Shown piece by piece: positions 11,883-22,400 of a DNA stretch of 64,000 nt (positions are counted from its first letter, which is position 1; every line of letters begins with the position of its first letter). The DNA is from Flabesymbios commensalis (Eukaryota; Annelida; Polychaeta; Terebellida; Flabelligeridae): positions 21,649,437-21,713,436 of the forward strand of contig OZ024915.1 in NCBI GenBank assembly GCA_964017125.1, written 5' to 3'. The position numbers and the translations under genes are program-made. Under the pieces are notes generated by a model. That model made no database searches. It had not been told where the DNA came from and saw only the letters and a program-made list of their open reading frames with translations.

Positions 11883-12298
11883 TATACCCAAAGTCACATT
11901 AAAAGTGATCAACCAGGATCGCATGTTTTTCGCTGATTTCTCGGTCAATTGTCAACCGATTTTCATGAAATTTTGTAACAATCATATTTCAACAGAATCC
12001 TAATATCCCTGAAAATTTCATAAAATTATATATCGTATTTCAAAAGTTAGACCATTTGACATGTAATAAATTGAAATTACGACGTCCCTCTATAAACCCA
12101 TTGAACTGATTCTAGAATTTTTTTACATGTCAAATGGTCTAACTTTTGAAATATTGAATATAATTTTGCGAATTTTTTACCGCTGTTAGGATTTGAATAG
12201 AAAATGGCCTTTGCAAAATTTTAAGAAAATCGGTTCAGAATTGACGGAGAAATCGCCAAAAATCATGCGATCCTGGTTAATTTGACGGCGAGTATAAT
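11883..12298. mobile_element. Long foldback element (about 415 bp)
   Basis: Two arms of about 180 bp, 11883-12082 and 12105-12298, are inverted copies about 80% alike. The outer parts share AACCAGGATCGCATG and its complement. The inner 30 bp (TTTCAAAAGTTAGACCATTT onward, 12032-12066 against 12123-12155) are almost perfect. The loop is short and nothing is coded, which fits a foldback or MITE-type element. Outer ends are TATAC-like. Confidence 0.75.
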
Positions 12299-12590
12299 AC
12301 ATGTTTACTGGTTACATTTTTTAAAAAATGTTATTCAACCACTCTCATGACTATAAATTGTGTTCTCCATGTATATATTAGATTAACTTGCAAAATCTTT
12401 TTTTGATTATTATCATGTACAAGTCAGATGTAGGCTATATGCCTGTGTTCCTGAATTTCATAGTCTATATAGATCTAAGCCGCAAGCGGCTCCGCGTAAC
12501 TTGCAAATAATTAAAATAGTGTTTTGAAGAAATACATTCTAAGTTAGCAAATGGCAAAAAACGTAGTTTGCGATAATTTCTAATAAATAT

Positions 12591-12854
12591 TTAACACTCA
12601 CACCGCTAAATTATTTTTGTGTAAACCATAGAGACCAAAGATATTTTTCAATTTGAAATCATTATAAATGTCTTAATTAGTTATTTCAGGTTCATTTGAA
12701 TACCTGTGTTATCAGGGTTTGCACTAATCAGGGTTATGGGTATACGACCATTAGAAATTTCAGTGCGGGGACCGTCTTTTTACGTAACAATCTGATGTCT
12801 ACAGACATCAGATTCTGACTTATATAAAAAGAGGCGGTCAGCTGTAAGGGTTAA
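12591..12854. mobile_element. TTAA MITE family 2, copy a
   Basis: TTAA occurs at both ends (12591 and 12851). The left end CACTCACACCGCTAAATTAT and right end CTGTAAGGG match the family consensus TTAACCCTTACAGCGCTGAA. The right half has the family hairpin centred on TGATGTCTACAGACATCA. piggyBac-type elements use TTAA targets and CCC starts, so mobilisation by one is plausible. Confidence 0.72.
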
Positions 12855-13129
12855 TAACTGTCAATCAAATAAAAAATACCAACCGCATGTACCATGGGAT
12901 GTTAAGGCCACAGTTTTATTATTAATTGGTTCTCTAGCATTTTTATTCAAGATTCGAGAGCAGGCGGTTGGGAAAAAAATGATAATTATAGATCCCTAAT
13001 TTATTTTATTTTATTTTGTAACAGTAAACCTAACAAAAAACACTTTTTAGGTGTCTATGCTCATTTTATTTTCAAATATGCATAATTTACATTATTATTT
13101 CAATTCATATCAGTTTATATTGATAAAGT

Positions 13130-13765
13130 GATTTTTTAAAGATGCTACCAAAATTCAAAATGGCCGCCAGAGGTCGACACAAAAAAATTTTGTGGGCGCA
13201 AAAACTCAGAAATTATTTTACTATCACATTCCCCACCATATGGAGATGTGCAGGTGACATTTTCAAGGTTTTACTGAAATGCAAAATGGCCGCCACAGAT
13301 AAACTTCAATTTTTTGGTGGGCACTGAAACTCAAAAAAATATTTTGGTAATTTTTTTTTTAATTTTAACATCACATTCCCAGCAACATGTGGATGTGCAA
13401 GTGATTTTTGAAAGATGCTACCAAAATTCAAAATGGCCGTCAGAAGTCAACCCCAAAATTTTTTGTGCAGGTGATTTATTTAAGGTTTTGTTAAAATTGA
13501 AAATGGCCGCCACGGATCAATATCAATTTTTTTGAGCTCGCGAAAACTCAAAAATTTAAGTCGTAAATTATTCAAATTTTACTATCACATTCCCCACGAT
13601 ATGGAGATGTGCACGTGATTTTTTCAAGGTTTTTCCGATATTCGAAATGGCCGCCATGCATGCACTTCATAATTTTTTGTGGGCGCAAAAATTCAAAAAT
13701 TAAAGTCAGAAATAATGTGCAGGTGATTTTACTGAAATTTAAAATAGCCACAACAAGTCACCTAT
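13130..13765. repeat. Degenerate tandem repeat containing CAAAATGGCCGCC
   Basis: Roughly four or five units of 70-150 bp carry AAAATGGCCGCCA, TTTTTTGTGGGCGCAAAAACT and CACATTCCCCACCATATGGA. Similar GGCCATTTTGAA words dominate the intron array at 20.6-23.5 kb, but the units differ. Confidence 0.75.
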
Positions 13766-15334
13766 TTAAATATTTGTGACCAAAAACAATTCTAACCTAA
13801 TTTATGGCAGGGGATGATATAGGACTTCAGTCCTCTTGTTTTTTACAAATCTTTTAAATTTGAGCTGACCCCTTCCTACAGTCAGAGTAAACCTGTTTTA
13901 TATTATTATTTTTTTTTAAATGGTGACTTATTAATACAATACTCTTTTATTTCAGATTAACAGCAGATCTGATCCGCCAAGTAGAAGAAACATACAGCTG
14001 AGTCACTATGCACAAGGATATGAAGTATGCTCCCAGGATTCCCAGTACAATTTCACTGTTTTATAAAATGACAATTGATTATAAATTTGATTTTCTATAT
14101 AATATCTGTAAACAAAATATATCTTTGTCTTTTTGTTAACCTAGCTTTTACCCGCCTATTTATCTACCAGTAATTAATTTTTCTACCTATTTGATCATGT
14201 TGATGTTGTGTCTGGTTACCATGACCCATGACTTCAAGTGGGTAAAAATGCATTACCCATATATTTGTTTAATTTCACACCAAAAATTTCAATTTATATC
14301 TAAATTGGTGTTCATTCTCAATAAACCTGATTTAACCTAATAACTAAACTGAATAGAAACAATCATCATAGCCGTGATTAACAGTAAAAGCTAGGTGAAG
14401 AGTTTTATGTTGAATGTTCATGATAAAAATAAGCCTTTTTATTATATCCTGCCTGACAAGGTTGTGGCGGGGGTTATGGTGTCGTTCGTACTGTCCGCCT
14501 TTTATTTCCGGAACAGATCTCGCAAACCCATGAGCACATCCCTGGCTGAAACCGCAAATTTTGTTTTATAATAATGGTCTAGCTATCTGGCACAGTTTAT
14601 CAAATATCAGATAAAAAAAATTGGATAGGAGAGTGGGTGGGTGGGGTAAACTCTATCCAAATTTTTTTAGGATGTCTGGAATTTTTTTAAATTTGCAAAA
14701 CGAAATCAGGAAGCGGGACGTCTGGACGGGGGATAAAAAAATGTTCAGTTTCAGGGGAGATATGGCCCGAAAATTTTCAACCCGATTAAATTTAAAAAGG
14801 CCGAATTAACTTTATTATGCCTGATATGTGGCAAACCTTGGCAGATAGCTAGGCAAATAATATATATACTATCAAACTAAATGAGTGGTTTTAGGATGCA
14901 TCGATCCTGAAAAATGTCTATCACGCAGACGGGGCGGGGGATTATGGTGGACGACTGCCCTTTTGTAATGAATGATTTATGAATACATTATGTACCAGAT
15001 TTTTCTTAAAACTTCTTGCTCATGGTAAAATGAATAATATTTTGAATTACCTAGTAAAATTGGTTTTGATTTCTTTAATTTTAAAAATATTACTCATCCA
15101 TATTTTCATGCATACACATTTTTAAATGTTGAATTTTTATATGTACACTTGTACTATTTGTTCAAGATTATCAGCATTGTCAAGTGTCAATCCCTTGAAA
15201 TAAATAATCCAGAAGATGAAGGTCAGTGTTAATTATTTCTTATGTATGATGCACATTAATACAAAAGGGTAATTATTATGACAATACATGTACATGCATA
15301 TCCAGCATGTAGAAGAGTGAATTCTCAGAGAAAT
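13766..15334. other. Intergenic stretch with a solo satellite unit
   Basis: Near 14535-14610 lies one unit related to the FASTKD intron satellite (GCAAATTTTGTTTTATAATA, then ATGGTCTAGCTATCTGGCAC). Two GGCGGGGG(T/A)TATGGTG words occur near 14466 and 14935. No exon is supported. A pyrimidine-tract acceptor near 13957 is possible but leads nowhere clear. Confidence 0.5.
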
Positions 15335-15800
15335 GGCGAGCTCGCTGCGATCTTAAACGCGCTTACGCGACCTCTCCAGATAATTTTTTTTAGAGCACGA
15401 TTTAGATCGCAAGATTGCGCAAATCAAGATCGCGCAAAATAATTGCTCGTATTTGCTCGTATTTGTTTCATTTCGCAAGCTTAGCGCAATCTTACCGCAA
15501 GGTTGCAGATCGCGGCAAGCTTGCGCTAGCATGTATGAGCTTGCGGTGAGCTAGCGCGAGCTTGCGATCAGTGCGTGCAATGGTTATTTCGCAAGCTTTT
15601 TTGGCAAGCTCGCACAAGCTTGCAGCGACACCCTCGTAACGACCTCGCGCAAGCTTGCAAATGTCCAATTGCAACCTCGTATTTGTTTCAAATTGCAAGC
15701 TTAGCGCAATCTCGGCGCAAGCATGCACTAGCAAGTCATGACAAGCTTGCCGCAATCTCATTATTTTTATAAGAGCTTGCACCTGTGCATCTAATTATTT
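15335..15800. repeat. Palindromic AAGCTTGC-rich cluster, copy 2
   Basis: It has the same composition as 4781-5145: CAAGCTTGC, GCGCAAGCTTGC and TTGCAAGCTTAGCGCAATC recur. An internal direct repeat is marked by TCGTATTTGTTTCA plus GCAAGCTTAGCGCAATCT near 15455 and 15678. Open frames on both strands (96 and 65 codons) come from the repeat. Confidence 0.65.
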
Positions 15801-16019
15801 TTAAGCAAGTTTTTGCAATCTAATGTAGTTAATGGCGGAAACTATATATTTGTTCTAATTTCAGTTTAACATGGCACATTGCTTTAATATGAACTTCAGT
15901 CTGATGCAAAAAATAACTCTCAATAATGTTCAGAACCGCAGGGTTCTTGTTTATTATTCTTCTTGCTTTGTTTGATTATTAGTAGTGACTTAAGCAAAAA
16001 ATGACCACTATGGGAAGAG

Positions 16020-16455
16020 CAATCAGAGGTTGGACATTCAGAAAAAAATTCCGTCCTGTCACTTTCCGTCCAGTCACCAGCGCATTTTATTTTTAATAAT
16101 CTCCCAGTTTTCTACTTTGCACTAATTCCATCCAATTATATTTGCATTTTGTACTACAAAGGTGAATGTTATAAATGGTTGATATTTTAAAATATTATGT
16201 TAAACAAAGGCGATGGAAAAAACCATTATGTCATTTAAAGTGACTTCCATCGTTCCGTCCTGTCACCGTCACATATTTTTCGCTGCTTGAATTTTTTTTC
16301 TTTATTCCCCAACTTTTTTTATATTTGTACATTTTCATTGGGTCATCTACTTCTAGCAGAACAGAAAAAAGTATTAAAAATATTTAGGTGTTTGTTGTTT
16401 ATACAAGATACAACCTATCAATTCCGTCCCGTCACCAAAACGACATTTTTGGATT
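16020..16455. repeat. Degenerate repeat with CCGTCCTGTCACC words
   Basis: TTCCGTCCTGTCAC or a close form occurs near 16050, 16252 and 16420, giving a loose period near 190 bp, with AT-rich filler. Confidence 0.5.
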
Positions 16456-17526
16456 TGACCCAAATGTGCCATCTTTTCAATTTTTGTAAGAAAATGAAAA
16501 AATATGAAAATAGACTATGAGGAAGTTCTGGAGGACATCATTAAGACCGTTTGGACAGAACAATGTGGGAATCTCAAAGAATTCAGATACCTGGGGAATG
16601 CTGCACTAGTTTGCCTAGGGTAGAACCTGGGTTAGGTAGACTAAATAAATTTTAAAATTGTCCAATAAAATTGTGCTGAGACTTTTTTCGTAACTGCCGA
16701 CATGCTAAAAGAAATATTTGACCACATTTCTCAGTTTTCACTGAGCAAGAAAAATGATGTGCGAAATCTAAATCTGAGCTAAAGTACAAAAACATCCAAA
16801 AGATGGCACCTTCATTTCTACGAGTAATAGTGAGCAAAAGGAACAACTAAACAGAGAAAACTATGCTTTTTCTTGCAGTGACTCACAAATTTGCATAAAT
16901 CTTGAAAAAACATGAAAAAGACATCAAAATGACTTTTTGTGATGTACCTATTTGTGCATATACAGTGCTGCAAACTGTTCAAAGGCCTGACCCTGAAGTG
17001 TGCAGTGCTGTCTAGAATATGGTAGGGTTAATGTTAGCCTAGTTGAGTATTCAACTCACCGGCACGGAGAGCTAAGAATTGAAAAGTTAGTTCCGTGAAG
17101 AAAAATGAAATATCACCTGTATTTTCATGCAACCTTAATCATGCGTTATTCATGTTATTAGGAAGTGCATTTCATTTTTTTTCTTGTTCAGAAGTAATAA
17201 TGTCGTATACAGGACACAAATTAACGCAGGATTCCCGTTGTTTTTACTCAGATCCAGCGCATCAGTTATCACGTGCCTGAATATCCTGCACCAATTCCTC
17301 CTGCTCTCCGTAGGCACAACATCTGTTTGATGTAATCATATTCAGCTTATCTTGATACCAAGTCCAGTGCATACTTATCATAAGATTGTATCTACCCTGG
17401 CATCCCTAATAAACGCAGCGGGTGGGGAAGCATAGTGGAGGGGGGTATGTCTATTACCTGCTATAGGTAGGCTTGTTAGGTCATACTGGCACGCTCGCTC
17501 GCACAAGTCTTGTGCACAGTAGACAG
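16456..17526. other. Unassigned stretch with two dispersed repeat fragments
   Basis: Near 16672-16740 is the second copy of the repeat at 2845-2905. Near 16955-17010 is the tail ATACAGTGCTGCAAACTGTT also seen at 42548-42600 behind a tRNA-like head. No gene is recognised. Confidence 0.5.
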
Positions 17527-17596
17527 ACTCAGTGCTGTTGTAGTATTGGCCCACATGTCTATGACAATGGTCCAACTGTATAACAATGTTTCGTCA
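17527..17596. mobile_element. Degraded palindromic MITE core
   Basis: GTATTGGCCCACATGTCTAT and GACAATGGTCCAACTGTATA retain the family core; the outer arms are lost. Confidence 0.5.
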
Positions 17597-18111
17597 GAGT
17601 GTCTTGTTCCCTGTGTAGCCGGTGCTGTTTTGATTATGACGTCACACTTCAGTGTGTCTGGCTGTCTACTCTACAACGCTGGACCATATCTTAATTTATA
17701 GATAACACTGCTATGAAATGAACTGATGTCAGTCATGTTCTTAGCCTGACACTGATTTCACCTCATATTATGGACGCCAACTTAATTGTGTAAACAGTTA
17801 TATGAATGTTATTTTAAGCTGTATAGCTCTAATTTACATAATTTAAATTTTCACCCACTTAAAGTTCTGCCTCGCTTCCACAACCGACAAATTCATATTC
17901 ATATTTCTTTAATTTGAGACCAAACATTACAATTCTTGATGTTTAAAGACACATTTCATTCCCAATAAGTGTCCTTCAACTTTCTAATTATGCAAAATGA
18001 CTATCATCGTGATTAGGCTGATAATATTAATTATTTAAAAAATTTCTAATGTTTGCCTTTTTTCCACAGCGAGAGTATTCATTGTGACCAGACTTGGAGA
18101 CAATTTTGACA

Positions 18112-19498
18112 ATGTTGCATCTCCTGAGAATGGCTGCATGTCGCAGTCATAGTTTAAACAAACTACAAAGTTATCAATGGACTGTTGCTTTGAGATTTCA
18201 CATTTTTAATAGACCTAAATCAACAGGCAGCATACTAAAACAATCTACTTTACTTTTGCAAGATGGGCTTGACATACAAGAAATGCCACTAGTCATACGT
18301 CAAATGACAGCATCAGAATTTCCCTTTTATAATACTTCGTACACCTGCAATCACGGTTTAAAGGCGACTGAAGAAGAAAATATGTTCAGCATTAGACTTG
18401 AAGCGTGTAAAAGTGTGGTGCAAGTATTAGAACTGTTGGAAGTTCCTGGTGACCACATTACAGCGTACTCTGCAGCGTTTGCTCTTCAGAGATTATTTCA
18501 ACTACAGTCTTCCGGAACAGTAGGAATCAACTCTTTTATTAAGAAGGCTATCTTTAATGAACTGTTTGAGACCGTTATCAAGGACATTGATACACTTGGA
18601 AATGAGATGCTGCTAAACATTAAACAATTCTGTTGGCATTCATCAAATTTTGGTGTGAAGTATCTCGAGCTCATTGTCAGAGAGGTGGAGAAACGAATTG
18701 GTGATGGGAAATTTACCATGAGTGAACTTTGTTCCTTAGTTGAAATTTTGTCTGTCAAAACAAACCTAGATTCTCTACTTCTTGATAATGTATGGATTCA
18801 TATTGGCAGCAGATATCAAGAGATTGACGAGAACACTATTGCTATGTTGTATTCCAGTTTCAATGTCACTAAGTCTAAGCAGAAGTACCTTATAAGACTA
18901 TTTAACAAAAAATTCAGTACCTTGTGGTGGAAACTTGACGCATCTGACATTTCAAAAATAATGGTGATCCTCAAAAAACAACACCATCTCAATACACATG
19001 TTTTGACAGCAGTTGGGAAATGGCTTTTCATTAATATCCAGCAAGTCAATGATGATCAGTTAAAGAACATATTGAAAACATATTATCATTTTAATCACAT
19101 TGATGACCATGGGATGGCAGCCTTAGAAAGATATGTCAGTGTGAAAGCATCAACCATGAACAAATCCCTCATTGCACTTATCATGGAATGTTGTAGGAAA
19201 AAAAGTTATCTGTCCCATCGCATTTTCAATGCTGTATCAGCTGATTTTGCAGAAAACAGTGTTGAATATAGCATTGAAGATGTGTTGTATTCTTTGCGGC
19301 CGTTTGGGCAGCTCAATTATAGTCCCCCAAATGCAGCACATATGTTTAGGAAAGTTGAAACTTTCTTGCTTGAGAAGTTTACAGAGTTCGACCCTGCTGC
19401 ACTTTTGGAGCTCCTGGCATCATTTACATACATTGAAAGATACCCTGTTAATTTCATCCACAAAATATTTGCTCCTCATTTTCTGACCCGAATTCGAG
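18112..19498 (+). CDS. FASTKD-like exon 1
   Basis: It encodes residues 1-462 plus one base of the next codon. The donor is GAG|GTAAGT at 19499. This single large exon holds the presequence, the helical-repeat region and the FAST_1-like block ending in FIHKIFAPHFLTRIR. A coding exon this large followed by small ones is the notable layout. Confidence 0.92.
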
Positions 19499-22400
19499 GT
19501 AAGTTAGACCTATGTTTACCGATGTGCAATGTAAGAATTTTGTAAACTTCCCTTACATGTCTTTATAAATTATCACATCTATTTTGAATATGATGATTAA
19601 CACTTAAACATGTTAAACTCCAAGCTATTCTTGAAATTTAAATTTGCAGTCACTTGAAGTGTCTCGCTACAACAATCTACAACTTTAACCCGTACAGCGC
19701 TGAAATATTTTTCTATAAAGCATGGAGACCAAAGGGTTTTTTTAATTTGAAATTATCATAAATGTCTTAGTTGGCTCTTCCTGCTTCATTTGAATACCTA
19801 TTTTATGGTCTACAGCCATCATAAATGTTTTAATTCTATCAGTGCATGGACCGACTTTATAAGTCAGAATTTGATTCTACTCTCCCCATGCTGTAAGGGT
19901 TAACCCTGACCGCGTCGGGATCAACTTTAGTCGTCTGAATCTGATGTCTGTCAACGGTCTAAAGTTGATCCCTGCACTGTGAGAGTAAAAATATTTATCA
20001 TGATCGTGGACCCCTAACATAGGTATTCAAATGAATCAGAAAGAGCTAACTTAGACATTTATGATGTATTTGAATTGAAGAAAACCCTTTGGTGTCCATG
20101 ATTTATATAAACAAAATTCAGCGCTTTAGGGTTAAATTACTTGAATTTGTGTAATTTTGATCATAAAATGAATACCTTTCTCACAGATGTAATGGTTTCA
20201 TCTGCCCATTTCTAACTTGTTGTCCCCCTATTCTGCCTTTCCTGATTGCCATGATGAAATTTGTGAGCGCCATTCCAATATTTAGAAGGCGTTATGCCCT
20301 TTTAACCCTTCTCCTGCTGTTACCTTATATACACGGGTTGAAGCTAGTATCAAACCAAACAAGACTACATAAGTCCAGGAGCTCCCGCGACGAATTAGAA
20401 TTTGATTTAAGCAATTTTGTATAGGGTTATTAATGTAGTCCTAGTCTAGGTCAAAAATCAAGACGCAAGACAACTAGGTCTAAGAAGCCCAGTCTAAGAG
20501 TAAGATAAGAACTAGACAGTCTGTCAGAGATTGCAAACCTCCATTGAAATTAATGATCCTAATCAGTATCCCAGTAATGGTCTACCTATCTGGCATGGTT
20601 TACCCGATATCAGGCCAATCGAGTTAACTAATAGCTGATTTACGGTCATTTTGAATTCGATATAAATTAGTTAAAAACTTAGGGTGCATCCTCCCCCCGA
20701 AACCTCAAATTTTGTTTTATAGCAATGGACTAACATCTAACACAGTTTGCAAAATATTGGGCATGTGAAAGTAAATAATGGCCAATAGGGGGCCATTTTG
20801 AATTTGAACGAGTCAGAATTTTTCAAGATGCATCCTCAGCTGAAATCTCACATTTCATTCTATAGTAATCGTCTAGCTATCTAGCACGGTTTACCAAATA
20901 TCGGCCATGTGAAAGTGAATAATGGCCTAAAGGCGGCCATTTTGAATTTGATCAAGTCAAAATTTTCCAAGATGCATCCTCAGCTGAAATCTCACATTTC
21001 ATTCTATAGTAATGGTCTAGCCATCTAGCACGGTTTACCAAATATCGCCCATGTGAAAGTGAATAATGGCCGATAGGAGGCCATTTTGAATTTGATCAAG
21101 TCAAAATTTTTCAAGATGCATCCTCTCCTGAAATCTCACATTTTGTTTTATAGTAATGGTCTAGCCATCTAGTACGGTTACTAAAAACCGGCTATGTGAA
21201 AGTGAATAATGGCCGATAGGCGGCCATTTTGAATTTGATCGAGTCAATTTTTTTCAAGATGCATCCTCTCTTGTAATCTCACATTTTGTTTTATAGTAAT
21301 GGTCCAGCTATCTAACACGGTTTACCAAATATCAGCAATGTGCAAGTAAATAGTGGCCGATAGGCGGCCATTTTGAATTCGATTGAGTCGAAAGTTTTTA
21401 AAAGGCATCCTCTCTCAAAACGTCACATTTTGTTTTATAGTAATGGTCTAGCTATCTAGCACGGTTTACCTGATATCAGGCCTATCGAGGTAAATAATGC
21501 TGATTGTCGGCCATTTTGAATTCGTGAGTTAAAAATTTTCAGGGTGCATCCTACCCCGAAAACTCACACTTTGTTTTATAGTAATCAGGTAATGGTCTAG
21601 CCATCTAGCACGGTTTACCAAATATCAGCCATGTGAAAATGAATGATGGCCGAAAAGGCGGCCATTTTAAATTTGATCAAGTCAATTTTTTTCAAGATGC
21701 ATCCTCATCTGAAATCTCACATTTCGTTTTACAGTAATGGTCTAGCCATCTAGCACGGTTGACCAAATAACGGCCATGTGAAAGTGAATAATGGCCGATA
21801 AGCGGCCATTTTGAATTTTATCGAGTCGAATTTTCCCAAGATGCATCCTCTCCTGAAATCACACATTTTGTTTTATAGTAATGGTCTAGCCATCTAGCAC
21901 GGTTTACCAAATAACGGACATGTGAAAGTGAATAATGGCTGATTGGCGGCCATTTTGAACTTTGACAAAATGATTTTTTTCAAAATACATCCTCTCCTGA
22001 AGCCTTACAATTTAATTTATAGTAATGGTGTAGATATCTTGAGCGGTTTTCATGATATTCCACAATATCAGGCCTGTCGAGGTGAATAATGGCTGATAGG
22101 CGGCCATTTTGAATTTTATCAACTTCAATTTTTTCAGGATGCATCCTCTCCTGAAACCTTACAATTTATTTGATATTAATGGTGTAGCTATCTTGAGCGG
22201 TTTTCATGATATTCCGCAATATCAGGCCTGTCGAGGTGAATAATGGCCGATAGGCGGCCATTTTTAATTTTATCGACTTGAAATTTTCCAAGATGCATCC
22301 TCTCCTGAAACCTCACAATTTGTTTTATAGTAATGGTGTAGCTATCTTGAGCGGTTTTCATGATATTCCGCAAAATCTTTCAGTCGGATTTACCGATGTT

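Noticed and set aside
13957-14023. Upstream FASTKD 5' exon
   Set aside because: An acceptor-like tract precedes it but no convincing donor or link to 18070 is visible.
15492-15782. 96-codon minus-strand frame with Leu/Ala-rich helical look
   Set aside because: It lies wholly in the AAGCTTGC palindrome cluster; the opposite strand gives a similar frame.
18094-18111. Start of the FASTKD-like CDS at 18094
   Set aside because: That codon is TTG. The first in-frame ATG after the stop at 18085 is 18112.
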